A DNA stretch of 64,000 nt from Mytilus edulis (Eukaryota; Mollusca; Bivalvia; Mytilida; Mytilidae), in assembly GCF_963676685.1 (NCBI RefSeq), contig NC_092354.1:70048178-70112177 (forward strand), written 5' to 3'. The position numbers and the translations under genes were made by a program. Below, one piece after another: positions 46,701 to 58,470 of the stretch (the stretch's first letter is position 1; each line of letters begins with the position of its first letter). The notes under the pieces were generated by a model. It searched no databases, was not told the DNA's origin, and saw only the letters and a program-made list of their open reading frames with translations.

Positions 46701-48140
46701 AAACCTTTAAGTACAAATCATAATATCATCTGCATCATAACGAAACTCATATATTTACTTGAGAACAACCTTCATTGTAGCAACAAGTTGTTTTGTATAT
46801 GGCTAAGTAAGAGAAAGAACATTAAGTGAAACTTTTACATTTCAAAATAAGAATGGATGTAGCATAATTGATTATTTGCTTTTATCTTGTGACTCATTTT
46901 CTATTGTTAATGATTTTTCCATTGGTGATTTTACTACTTTTTCAGGTCATGCACCGTTAAAAGTGGTATTTAAACTCAAAGGATTAACTTTAAATGTACT
47001 TGTAAAACTGTAAAATATGATTGTTATAAATGGAATGAAGGGTTTAAAGATGACGTTAAAAGGGACCTTGAGGCAAATTCCGATAAAGATAATGAACTGA
47101 TGTATAGTTTATCTGACGAGCCAAGGAATATCGACGAAATTGTGAACAATATTAATTCGTGTTTCTCCGATATTGTCAATAAATATACAAAAACAGAAGT
47201 GACTAGGGTTTTAAAATGTGATTATTGTAACAGCTTAAAGCGAACTTATAAACCTATACATATAAGGCAAGATAAACCGTGGATAAACGATGACTACAAA
47301 CAATTGTATATAGAATATAGACGCTCGTTGAAACAATTTAACCAAAATAAGTGTGAAGAAAACAGACTAATTTTAAATCTAGTTAATCAAAGATTTAAAC
47401 GAACTGAGAATAGTTTAAAAAGACGGGGCAGCCCCGATGTTCCGACACCCCGTTAGTCCGACACCCCACTAGTCCGACACCCCATTGGTCCGACACCCCA
47501 TTAGTCCGACGCCCCATTTGTCCGACACACCAATAGTCCGACAATATAATTAATCCCGACCAATAGTAGTAAGCTGATACACAGAAACTTACTAATTTGT
47601 GAACCTAGTGTTAGACCAGTTTTTTTTTTAGAGCAATCAGGGACACATCGATAGTACTTTTATGTAAATGTTGTTTATCTTTACGAGGAACAACATAGGA
47701 TAACTTGCATACCGAAACTGTGAACACACACTTTCCACATCAATTAACTTGTCAATTAACCCGCTATCCGAACGGAATTGCTTACCCCTCACCCCTCCAT
47801 TGCGGGAGATGCAAACAACAATCTTCAACTTCAACTTATTTATTGGTAAATGAATTGATTCAATATTGTTGATTAAAGATATAGATTCATTGGTTAGTTT
47901 GACCAAAACCGAAAACTGTGAGTTCTTTCCGTATTTATTTGATTGTTTATTGTTTGTCTTATTACATAGATCTATTGTATTTGAAATAAAAGTGAACACA
48001 AATTCAAGAATTTTACGACTTAGATCAAGGGGTACCCCTTGAGTATCTATATTAAAGGCAAAAAAAAATCGATATATTATGTATATAAGAAAAAAGGACA
48101 CTACAAATGTTCAAGTAAAACAATCCATATACATTTTTGT

Positions 48141-48279
48141 TTAGGGGCCAACTGAAACACGCCTCCGGATGCGGGAGTTTCTCGTTGCATTGAAGACCAT
48201 AAGTGGTCTTCGGCTGTTGTCTGTTCTTTGCTCTGATTGTTGTCTCTTTGACACATTCCCCATTTCCATGCTCAATTTG
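48141..48279 (-). repeat. Mussel short interspersed repeat inside the TIR element
   Basis: ggggccaactgaaacacgcc, gcgggagtttctcgttgcat and cattccccatttccatgctc. Same family as 20123-20266, nested within 47425-49969. Confidence 0.8.
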
Positions 48280-48559
48280 ACTATTAAGAAAAATAAAAGT
48301 TGTTTGAAACAAAAACTCGCACTCACAACCTGAATTGTAACTAGATGATCTGGAAGCATTGAACAACACTACAAAGAAAGTTTCATCAGAAGATCGCTAT
48401 ATTCTTACTTGTTACCAGTATTCGATTGTGCAATAGTAATTTCACGGAACCAAGCAAAAAAAAAAAAAAAAACAAGTACATATATATTATTATAAAAAGC
48501 ATGTAGCTAGGCAAGGTATCAAAATATCAACAAAATAAATGCAATTCAAATATTGGGAG

Positions 48560-48840
48560 GGTCACATGTCGCGCCGTTTCTCAAAAACAATTTATATATA
48601 TATATGATTATTGCTTACAACTTAATACACTTCTTAGTTATATTAATGTAAAGATCTGTATACTTTTTTGTGATGATTTTAAATTCTTTTTTAGAGTTCT
48701 TGATTTTTTTATAAAAAAAAAGGGGGAGGGGTCTCATCTGTCACGCCATATGTATGAAACTATAATTACTGATTATTGCATAAAAATTCAAACACAAGAC
48801 GACGGACATATCATGCACTCATGGCGCAGCTGTTCATTAA
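48560..48840. repeat. Diverged copy of the 34.3-35.1 kb element
   Basis: cacatgtcgcgccgtttctc, gatctgtatacttttttgtg and caagacgacggacatatcat match the internal units and the right end of that element. The left end is missing. Confidence 0.7.
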
Positions 48841-49168
48841 TCAAGTATTGCTGGGCATATATATCTACATACGCTGACGTCATCATGGCGAATGCAAAAT
48901 GGAGTTCTTTATCGCTTCATATACCGGGTTGTTTTTGCGGGATGTACATTTTCGCGGATAGAATAAAATCTCAAAATTAAATACCGCAAGTGAACATGCA
49001 AAGGTATGATTAGATTTATGAATCCGCCAAAAGAATAACTTCCAAAATATTTCGCATGTATACTTTATTCAATTAAAATCGTGAATTGTTACACACGCGA
49101 AAATAATCAGCTGTACGGTATATTAATATAACCAATGAAATTTCAAGAGCATATTTGTTTTAATAAAA

Positions 49169-49217
49169 TTGAGAATGGAAATGGGGAATATGTCAAAGAG
49201 ACAACCACCAAACCAAC
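49169..49217 (+). repeat. Fragment of the mussel short interspersed repeat
   Basis: ttgagaatggaaatggggaa, tatgtcaaagagacaacc. Confidence 0.75.
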
Positions 49218-49479
49218 ATTTCTTTGTCAAAATGTTCATACTTCTTGAGAAATATATATCAGTAAAAATCATGCATAGCATGATAATATAACGCATAATT
49301 ATATAATAGCGTTCGCAGGTACCTAGATACATGGGTCGTCTTATTGGCCATAATGCACGCGAATGCATTACAAGAATTGTATGTAAGCTCCTTATTAACA
49401 TAATATTACGGACGTACTTATACAGGCATTTTCCGTTTGAAAACTATCACCAGTGATGTTTATACAAATAAATAAATAA

Positions 49480-49730
49480 ATGAAAAACAAATAGTTAACA
49501 CATAAACAAACGACAACCACTGCATTCCAGGCTCCTGACAGGCACATACATACATATTGTGGCGGGACTAAACATATTAGCGATATCCCAACCCTCCCCT
49601 AACCTGGGACAGTGGTACAAATGTATAACAGTACAACATAAGAACTAACTATACAAATCAGTTGAAAATGGCTTAACTCATCAAATGGACGTGGCCGGAT
49701 ACTTGTACATCCCAACAAGAAATTGACACT
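49480..49730 (+). repeat. 3' part of the bivalve interspersed repeat seen at 23.05 kb
   Basis: acataaacaaacgacaacca, tccaggctcctgacaggcac, ccaaccctcccctaacctgg and ggcttaactcatcaaatgga occur in order. Confidence 0.8.
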
Positions 49731-52549
49731 AGGAACAGATTTGTTAGCATGTTTTTGAGTGTAAATTTTATATATCTTTTAATGTACGAATGCAGTTTGC
49801 AATTATGTTTTTCAGTATTTCAAGCATTTGCATAGTTATATATAATGTCATAATCTATGTTAAAAATGTCGGACTAACGAGGTGTCGGACTAGCGGGGTG
49901 TCGGACTATTGGGGTGTCGGACCAATGGGGTGTCGGACTAACGGGGTATCGGAATATCGGGGCGACCCCAAAAAGACGATATAAAAAACAGAGGGGAAAC
50001 ATGTTGAGTTCTATGAGAAAAACTAATCCTAAGTACTTTTATCGAAAATTCAGGAAACGAAAAAAGGCCATACAAAGCACCATAAAATTAAACGATTTTG
50101 TTACGCATTTCAAAAACTTAGTTTCTAAAGAAGAATTTGACAATGGACCGGAAGTAGAAGTCAACAATGAAGTCATTTATGAAGAAGTGGACCGACTTTT
50201 TTACGGAGCAAGAAATTGATGTTTGTGTTAAAAAATTGAAAACCGAAAAAGCAACAGGCTATGACAATCTATTAAATGAATTTTTGAAGGAGTGTAAATT
50301 AGCCCTACTGCCACTGTTATGTAAACTTTTTAACGTAATACTTATTACCGGTTGGTTTCAAGAAATATGGGTTAAGAGTGTTTTAATTAGTTCCGCTATT
50401 TAAAAAAAGGTCAAGTTGATGATACAGGAAATTACAGAGGAATTTCGCTTGTGTCTCATGTTGGGAAATTGTTTTAATTACTTCTGTCATTAATACAAGA
50501 CTATTAAAGTGGTGCAAAGAATACAGTATATTGACTGATGCGCAGTTTGGATTTGTCCCTGGATATGGTACACACGACGCGATTTTTGCCCTTCATTCTA
50601 TTGTATCAAAAAGTTGTATCAAAAAGTTTACGTAAAGGAAAACGTCTCTATTGTTGTTTTATTGATTTTTTCAAAGCTTTCGACAGTGTGTCACATTATG
50701 TTTTATGGCAAAAAATGTTAAAATGCGGTATTAGTGGAAATTTACTGAATCTTATTAAATCAATGTATTATAAGTTAAAAACTTGTGTTAAATTAGATGG
50801 TGAATTTTCAGATTTCTTTCATTGTTATGTTGACCTAATGCAAGGCGAATCCTTATCACCATATTTATATGCAATTTATGTAAATGACATAGAAATTGAG
50901 TTAATTAAACAAGGAATAGAACCATATGAAGTAAAAATGTTAAATCTTTATCTTTTTATGTATGCTGATGATACAGTTCTCTTCAGCGAAAGTATTTCTG
51001 AATTACAAAAAAATGATAGTCACTGTATATGATAGTTCATACAAGAATGGTCTTGACATTAATTTAAGAAAAACCAAAATAGTTGTTTTTCGTAACAAAG
51101 GTGTACTGAAAGAGAACGAAAAATGGTATTTGAATGATAAAATGATAGAAATGACATCCTGTGATCAGTTTGTATATCTTGGTTTGTTATTAAACTTTAA
51201 CGGTACTTTTACTGTAACACAGAAAACAGTATCTGAACAGGGTAGAAAGGCTACATTTTGTTTATTGAGTAAGAGTTATGATGATTGTTATAACACTGAG
51301 ACTTTGATATCCTTATTTGATACATATGTAACAAGCATTGTGAGTTATGGTTGTGAAATATGGGGTTTCCATAAGGGAGCTGATATAGAAACGCTTCATT
51401 TGTACTATTTAAAAAGAATTTTGAAAGTGAGAAAATCGACTGTAAACCGTATGGTGTATTTTGAACTTGGGCGTTTACCATTGTATGTAAATAGATATGT
51501 AAGAATGGTACGTTACTGGTTGAAGTTATTAGAATCTAATAATTGTATATTGAATAGTATTTACGAAGATAGGTACGAAACTAGTTTTGTTAAACCGAAT
51601 GATAAAATCAATTGGAGTTGTAAAATAAGAGACATACTAAACAGGTATGGATTTAATGATATATGGTTAGCACATAAGTGTTGGAATTAGTCAATTATTT
51701 TTGCATGAATTTAAAAAAAGAATTGTTGATAATTATATAGCTGAAGGCTTGTCATTTTTTGAAAATACTTCAAAATGTAATTTATACCAATATATACATG
51801 ATGGACATACTTTGCAATTTTATTTAAATCGACCATTGAACAGTTTATACCAGTCATATGTAACTATATATATAATCAATTTACATTCACTTAATGTAGA
51901 AACTGGAAGATACTTTAATATTTCAAGAAATGAGCGTGTTTGTAATATGTGTAATAAGAAAGTAATCGAAGACGAATATCATTTTATATTAGAGTGTGAT
52001 AAATATGTAAATGTCAGAAGTACATATATTAAGATATATTATTATAGAAACCAATCTAGTCTACCTTCAAATTAGTTCAATAACTATCTGTAAGAAATAT
52101 TAAAGAATTAAATAATCTAGGTAAATACCTGTATGAGGCAGAGAAAATTCGAAACACTTGATTTTTTGATATGTACTTTTATTACCAATGTAAATTGTAT
52201 GCCAAACTCCGCTATATATTAATGCTGTATATGTACATGTAAACTGTATAATCTGTGTATGTATTTAATCCTACGAGCTGTATATTTGCTTACGGAATAA
52301 AGAATTATTATTGTTCACTTTCAACTGACCTTAATTTTTTTTAAAGTTGCAACGTATTTACAAATTCATAACTTCATGACACAAAATATTCTTAAATATA
52401 CCTTAGATAATTTTAAAAGTTAAGTGGATACCTTGACAATATTACAAATTTCTTAAGAATACTAAAAAAAAATCAATCGAACTTCATTTTCTATATTTCT
52501 GTACTATGTAAAAGGTAATTGATATTTGTTGTGTTGCTTTACTGGTGAA

Positions 52550-52672
52550 CACGGATTAATAAATGAAAATTTATTTTTGTTCTAATTAATCAAACTTAGT
52601 TGCCATAAAAACCTTTTAATCAAGTAGTAACTTAACTTTACTTATCTAATGACAGATTTCACTTTCAGCTAC
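52550..52672 (-). repeat. Right arm of the small inverted-repeat element split by a LINE
   Basis: cttagttgccataaaaacct, agtaacttaactttacttat and gacagatttcactttc are the reverse complement of 46576-46670. The similarity continues weakly inward for about 40 bp. Confidence 0.85.
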
Positions 52673-54334
52673 ACACTTATTCAATTATTGGAAACAGATT
52701 AACACTGAGATAGTCTTTACTACAGATGGTGTAGCATGTTTCTCTATTGTCATAAAAATTCATAATATCTAATAAAATTAATAGATTTAGCTAACAAAGT
52801 CCTTATATTTCAATAAGGTAACTTTATTTGTTAATGGAAAATTGTTTTAATGTTAATTAGGCTTAAATTAAAAATTGTTTGCTTTCCCCTCTCTGTGATT
52901 AAAGTAAGATAACTCTGGTCAATTTTCCTAACATTCAATCATTATAGAAGATGATATAGTTCTGTTTTCATTTATAGTCTTTTTCAGAAAAGTTCTAATT
53001 GTTTTGGGTAGGTCCCAATTACAATTTTACACTCTAGCATTCGGCATCAGTTAGAAGCTTCTGGAATAAAATGGTGGCTATGGTGTACTGTTTTGTGTTT
53101 GTGTTAGGCGTTATTACACTTCTTTCATGTATTTGTCGAGTAAAACAGATAAGTTACATCAGCTTTCTGCTTCATTCGAGTTCTGGCATAATGGTATACA
53201 CCATACCGATCTTAGAAACAAATGCCTTTACAAGTAGAATGACGAATGCTGTTGGACAGTTTTTGATACATACCACAACTTGAAACAGTGACAGCACAAT
53301 TAATGTTTTTCACCGGCATATTGTACCTCAAATTAAAAGTAGGAAAAAAGTGGTTTTTTTTTTAATAATTTCAAGGATATGGCTTTAATAGAGAGCAATT
53401 TCATGAATACTGGGAAGATGCTTTTTTCTGTGACATAGTCACTTGTTTCAGAATATTTCCCCCTATATACCTTAATGGTATAATAAGGAATAACAAAGGA
53501 AAGTTTTATTCTGTAACGAGCGCCGAGCGCCTGTGATCTGTGATTTTGAGCAGTTTGTCTCATCTCTCATTTTACCTTGCTTATTATTTGCAATACTAAC
53601 AGATAACAAAAAAATATTTATAAGATAACAAAATAATTCTTTATATTGGTATATATTAATTTTAAACATTTCAAAACAAATAAAAGAAATTATAGATATT
53701 CATAAATGTCTTTGATAAACTAATGAAAAATACGAGTATCAAGTACATAACAGATTTTGTAACGATTTTAAATTCAATAAAAAACCATATTTATAAGATA
53801 TAATTATAACCCTGTTCAAGGTAGACAATCAACATATTGACTTTATGAAATTAAACATAGACTCATAGTTCAAAGGAATATAACTCTTGTATACAAATGA
53901 CACATCAATCGAGTTATTTAGCTGCGAATTCGTGCGCCACCTTCAAGGAAGATTCTGAATTATCAATATAACCACAAGTTGTTAATCTATAGATACTGAC
54001 GACTAATGAATTCTAACCACAGTAAAGAATATTTGTTTGAAATTTTTTAACACTTACTCAGAAAAATGCCCGAACTACTTGACTTTCAAAGCTCATAATT
54101 AACGTGTTACACACTGATATAATATGGTTGTGAAACATTACAAACCTGTAATCGCATAAGACACTATACACCTCGTGTGCTTGCATTAACTTATCCAAAA
54201 ATATATTTATTTCAAGCCTAAATATTTGGACATGTTGTTTTCATTTAAGTAAATTTTAGACTCACACTTTCCGGTTAAGATTTGACTAAATACCAAATTC
54301 CTGATATCGTCAGGTAAATATGCTAGATGGTGTA
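52673..54334. other. Stretch without recognised gene
   Basis: A 70-residue hydrophobic frame at 53071-53283 and minus-strand frames at 53333-53669 have no domain or repeat support. Nothing else was recognised. Confidence 0.45.
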
Positions 54335-54551
54335 TTTAAGGAGGTAGACCTAGGTCAAGGGAAATAACTCTTAAAATCATCAGTACGTTTTTGTCAACCA
54401 TTTTCAAAAACATATTCTAAGCTTCTAGGTTACATAGATTATTTTCAATCTGTTTCAGGTAAATGCTTAAAATACATTGATGATCTTGACTTTTACAAAC
54501 GCTTACTGATTTAAAGAGTTATCTCCCTGAACCAAGGTCTACCCCCTTAAA
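54335..54551. mobile_element. 217-bp foldback MITE
   Basis: The left arm tttaaggaggtagacctagg…ggaaataactcttaaa (54335-54376) and right arm 54510-54551 (reverse complement tttaagggggtagaccttgg) are inverted repeats of about 42 bp with a handful of differences. The element is flanked by TA on both sides. It has no coding capacity. The superfamily is uncertain (TA duplication would suggest Tc1/mariner-like). Confidence 0.8.
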
Positions 54552-54889
54552 ATATAGATGGAGACGGATCGTTATATAAATCAACGAAGGGAGGATTCGT
54601 AAATGTTGTACTATGCAAGAGAGCATGAATACCATTTAATTATGATTTGTCCAGCACATAGACAGTATAGACCTCAAAAATTTTCACGATACTATTATTC
54701 ATGGCTACATACCAATACATTGCAGTTATTACCACAAGGTTAAAAATAAACAGCTATTATTTACAATTTGATGGCGTTTTTGCTTGAAAATTGGAAACTG
54801 AGAACTTTTATATTAACGTAGTAATACATGTTTTTTTTCATAATGTTTATTGTGTTCTCTGCGTTTTTTTTTATGTAATTATATACTAT

Positions 54890-55260
54890 AACCCACATCA
54901 ATATTACGTGAATTTAAATTCATGTGGAATTCACGTGAATTTTCACTCTTAGCGAACTTATACGTGAAACCGGTTCATGTGAGTTTCACGTGAATCTCAT
55001 GTGAAACTCACATGAATTTCACATGGAAATCACAAGCAAATTTTTCACGTAAAATTCTAATGAATTTTTAAAATAAAGTAATCAAAATAACATCTAAATT
55101 TTTAAATTTAATTAATACATGAAAAATACCATATTTTTTTTTATGAAGTTCACGTGAAATTCATGTTAATCTCAAATCACGTGATTTTCATGTATCAGTA
55201 TGGAACGCCTTTGATGTGATTTCACGTGAATTTTATGTGAGATTCGTTAAAAATTCAAAT
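54890..55260. repeat. Cluster of CACGTG palindromes
   Basis: Five exact CACGTG cores (near 54932, 54988, 55151, 55179 and 55223), mostly as ttcacgtgaa, plus many one-base variants (tcatgtga, tacgtgaa). The repeats are irregularly spaced, so this is not a simple tandem array. Nothing coding is seen. Confidence 0.75.
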
Positions 55261-55618
55261 GTGTATATTTTATTATAAATTTCGTATAAATCCTCCTGCT
55301 GCTCCCCCTTTTCCCACATACTCAAACACTGAATATCAAAGGGTCGTCATCTTACATAAACCCAATTCAAATGCCTCCACATTCTAAGGCCATCGTTTCC
55401 TTAAACAGAACTAACTGTAAACCTGAGAAATGACAGGAATGTTATTTTTTTTACTGTAAATCAAAAACATTAAAAGCACTTATATTTGACGTAGTCACCA
55501 AGATGTCATTTAATTTGTCCCTATTACAGATTATGTATTGAAGTTTTATGTCCGCAATTCATTAGAAAGACCCGTTTACAAGGTGATTATAACACCAATT
55601 AGTGATTGTAGCGTTCGC

Positions 55619-56820
55619 CGGCGTTTTACGTTTCCGCGAATTGGCATTAATTTCCCGGAAAAAAGGATGACGTTTCCGGAAAAAAAAGTTTACTTTTCCG
55701 CAAATAAATATCTTACTTTTCCGGAAAAAAAGTAACTATTCCGGACAAAATAAATTATTGCTTTACGCAAATAATTGAGGAATACCTGTTGATCGAAAGC
55801 AAAGCCATAATATAAAATAAATATTAAGTAAGTCAAAGGTCATCATAACATGCAAGTAAAATTCATCATTTAAATCTATGAAAACGTATGTTCAAAAGTC
55901 AGCACTAATCAGAAATATCTTTATATGAGTTCATAAGTCAGTCCTTGCAGAATATTTTAGCCAGCACGCCACACAAAGTCCACAGTAGTATATTTACCGT
56001 TTACAAGTTTTGTATTTTGTTCAAGAAGGAAGTCCATCTTCTCTTTTTCACATTTCTCAACGGGTGCTTTTACAGTTAGAGTTCTCATTTTTATGTAAGA
56101 TGTTGTTTGCAGTTTAAATAACACATCGATAAAAATAAAAATGTTAGGATGGCTAGCGTAAAACTGTTCGTTCAAGTGGGCATGAAAAGACTCGGCATTA
56201 TTCGTGTTTTCGTAACAGAAGTATGCATTACTCATTCAAAGTCATTATGAACGACCTCGTGCTGGAGAGTTATTCTTCGGGTAGCGCACACATCAATAAG
56301 CCGTAACAACAGTTTCGTGTAACATTCCTCGGATTTAAGGGGAAGTAACGCAAATACAAGACGAATGTAGTTACCATTTTTACATCCATGTATCGAATAA
56401 ACTGAGTTGGTAGAAGAATTTCGGACAGGATTTAAATGTGCTACTATGAAAATATCAGTCATTTCATTACATAGACATACCAAGTTGGTGAAACATGAAA
56501 GTATAACGATTCCCGAATCAAAATCCTTGACTAATTAAAAGTGAAAATAAGTTTCACTTTTGTTAGTGTTCAAATCTATTTGTCTTAATGTCTCGTGAAT
56601 TTCTAATCTACATTTAGGTAATTTTGGAAACTGCTTTCGCCTGTCTCTGTATAAGGACATAGCAACATTTTTCAAGTCAATATATATTCAAATATTTATA
56701 ATTTACCAGGTAAATTTCCGGAAAAGTAATAAATACAAATTGCGGAAACGTATACTTTAAATTTGCGGAAACGTAGCAGTGTGACTTTGAAAAATTAGCG
56801 GAAATGCAATACGGGCGCCC
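55619..56820. mobile_element. 1,202-bp MULE-type transposon with 8-bp target duplication
   Basis: The target duplication gcgttcgc occurs at 55611-55618 and 56821-56828. The inverted ends align as cggcgttttacgtttccgc on the left and gggcgcccgtattgcatttc-cgc on the right (reverse complement). Both are followed by tandem tttccggaaa/tttccgcaaa motifs. An 8-11-bp duplication and a MULE transposase remnant inside agree with the Mutator superfamily. The interior is deleted, so it is non-autonomous. Confidence 0.9.
55957..56483 (-). pseudogene. MULE transposase fragment with internal deletion
   Basis: The upstream fragment (56232-56483) has the MULE core IHGCKNGNYIRLVFALLPL and the catalytic-Asp block LQHEVVHNDFE. 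The downstream fragment (55957-56235) resumes at NTNNAESFHAHLNEQFYASH, the conserved block near the end of the catalytic region, then LKTT-like helices. The ~100 residues normally between them, which include the CxxH/HLGQA segment, are absent. The deletion presumably made the element non-autonomous. There is no start methionine context upstream, so the N-terminus is also lost. Confidence 0.8.
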
Positions 56821-56869
56821 GCGTTCGCAGTTCAGCGCGAAGTGTCAAGTTTGGCAGGTAATCTGAATA

Positions 56870-57039
56870 TGCAATTGATAATTAACTACAGTACATGTAA
56901 TCAGACCTAACTGACTGGTTCACTTGCACTACGAATACTTTATTTCTCATAAAACTACAATTACATATTTATAGAAAACATACATAAATACAACTATAAG
57001 GTACAATTTTTACAAGCATGTGTGAACAATACAATGAAA
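56870..57039. other. Short AT-rich spacer
   Basis: Nothing was recognised. Confidence 0.4.
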
Positions 57040-58470
57040 TTAACTTGGAGGAATAACTTTCACATTTATAACTTTGATAAATTTACATAGTTTTTCTAAT
57101 ATTACAATATTACATGAATTAAACAGTTGAATAAAATAGATATTAGGTATATGATATGTCGTTACTGCCATTTCCAGTTTTATGTTACATTTTGAAGGAT
57201 GAAAATCAATTGTAAAATTTGTCTGTTGACAATGTACATTTCTTGCACTAAACACGTGTTGATTAGAGTATTTGATCGAAAATAATCGGATGCCACCAGC
57301 CCTGCATTTTTAATAAAAACATCAGGACGCCTTCTCTTGCCTAGAGGGGTATAATGTACACTAATTTTTGTTTTGAGGTAAAATCACGTAAAGTATTTTT
57401 TTGAGAAATTAAGTTGTGAAGGGACATTCATTTCAAGTAACTTTGATAACACGAGCATTTATAACTAAGAAAATATTATTTTTTGAAACCATAAACAGTG
57501 TTGCTCGTTTTTTCCTATCCTGTGGATAGACAGGTCGTTAGACTTTGCTTCTTTTTTTTCTTTTTTAATGTTTAGCAGTGATAATTAATATTTTCTATTG
57601 TTATTTCTTATTTTTAAAGCTTAGTATGATGATAAGTTAATCTTTTTAAATCTTTTTTAGACTTTTAGAATTTGAATTTTTGCACATTTAGACTAAAGTG
57701 ACTTGTTTAGTGAAGTCTTTTAACTTTCTGATTTTAGAAATGTTTGTACATAAGTGTCTCATAAGTCTACATAAGGCTGGATATTTGGTCTTTTTATTTT
57801 GTGTTATGAAATTGTGTGTATATATATATATATGTCTGATCAAATATGTGACACTATAATAAAATAAAAAAAATGAAATAATAAAAAATAAATCATAATT
57901 ATTATTCATAGGTAAACTAGGTGAAATCTATTCCAATTTTTGCAAGACAATGATAAACTGCAAAATGTCTTAGGAAAACAAGTCCCAGACATTTTTTACT
58001 ACCTATGCACTCATTTTTCTAGGACTTTCTCTTCAGTAAACTTATAACAAAGCCCATAGGATATTTTACTAACAAAACCGAATTTACTATTAAATGTACA
58101 CCGAAGTTGGTCAAATACCATAGTTTTGTTACGCTTTTAGAAATAGTGATATACCTCGCTGATAAACGAATTTCTTTTTCAGAGAGAATCCAGTTTGTCA
58201 TTTATAATTCTAATAAATTGGCACAATTTTCGAAGTTTAGATTTCTGTTTTTGGTTCATAATAGCATTAAATTTTAAAACATTACAGTTCGTTAGGTATT
58301 TCTTGTCAATAAGTAGTGTTCTATCTGTCAAAAGACTTCTGCATTCCATTACATAGTGGTATTCGTCACCTATAGCAACTCTGCACAACGGACACTTTCT
58401 CTGTTCTCGGGGAATGTTTTGCCATCTACCATTTTCAATCGGCAGTTAATGTTACACTGACGTATCGATA
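57040..58470 (-). pseudogene. LINE C-terminal remnants
   Basis: 58179-58445 encodes a C-terminal zinc knuckle: NGRWQNIPREQRKCPLC followed by IGDEYHYVMECRSLL, a C-x2-C…H…C pattern like that of the LINE ending at 52.1 kb. It then reads KLRKLCQFIRIIND. A second, similar tail (VILEKLCKFIKVIN) lies at 57040-57255. Between them (57.26-58.0 kb) there is no recognised gene; an AT-microsatellite occurs at 57818-57832. These are probably two truncated copies or one disrupted copy. Upstream RT is missing. Confidence 0.6.

Larger units (their letters stand above)
47425..49969. mobile_element. 2,545-bp TIR element with 8-bp target duplication, inserted in the LINE
   Basis: The ends are ggggcagccccgatgttccg on the left and the reverse complement of …ggaatatcggggcgacccc on the right. 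These TIRs continue for about 110 bp as tandem 16-bp units (ccgacaccccgttagt and variants; 6-7 on each side). The 8-bp sequence aaaaagac occurs at 47417-47424 and 49970-49977. Removing the insert plus one copy restores the LINE reading frame across the junction. An 8-bp duplication fits hAT, P or related superfamilies. No transposase is visible, so it is non-autonomous. The interior carries several secondary repeats. Confidence 0.9.
46850..52160 (+). pseudogene. LINE endonuclease-reverse transcriptase ORF, broken and interrupted
   Basis: 46850-46990 encodes the last endonuclease motifs (NGCSIIDYLLLS and FTTFSGHAPL). The expected catalytic Asp of the SDH motif is Gly here. 47100-47424 continues (KPWINDDYKQLYIEYRRSLK). 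The frame is split by the 47425-49969 insert and resumes at 49978 (MLSSMRKTNPKYFYRKF). The RT part has KLKTEKATGYDNLLNEFLK, CCFIDFFKAFDSVSH (catalytic Asp), LMQGESLSPYLYAIYVNDIE and FMYADDTVLF (catalytic DD, near 50962). 51060-51690 is the thumb and connection region (YGCEIWGF). 51701-52075 ends with CNMCNKKVIEDEYHFILEC, a C-x2-C…H…C knuckle. Frameshifts lie near 50215, 50400, 50500, 51005 and 51690. Confidence 0.82.
46830..52310 (+). mobile_element. APE-type LINE, 5'-truncated, interrupted by a TIR element
   Basis: The 5' end starts inside the endonuclease domain. RT and a C-terminal zinc knuckle follow, and the 3' end reads gctgtatatttgcttacgga, then ataaagaattattattg. Net of the 2,553-bp interruption (insert plus one target copy), about 2.9 kb of LINE remain. 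The clade was not assigned (jockey/I/CR1-like). Confidence 0.85.
55530..56857 (+). other. Candidate exon disrupted by the MULE insertion
   Basis: A pyrimidine-rich tract with tattacag ends at 55529, and cag/gtaatc lies at 56855-56860. With the MULE and one target copy removed, the 118 bp between these sites is open in one frame (YVLKFYVRNSLERPVYKV, then SDCSVRSSARSVKF). Splice-like sites and an open frame of this length can occur by chance, and I recognise no protein family. This is a tentative call. Confidence 0.2.

Noticed and set aside
47637..48101. 154-residue minus-strand frame inside the 2.5-kb TIR element as its transposase
   Set aside because: No DDE motifs, BED finger or other transposase features are visible, and it overlaps repeat boundaries.
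53071..53283. 70-residue hydrophobic frame as a small secreted or membrane protein gene
   Set aside because: The length is within chance expectation and there is no family match, promoter or splice support.
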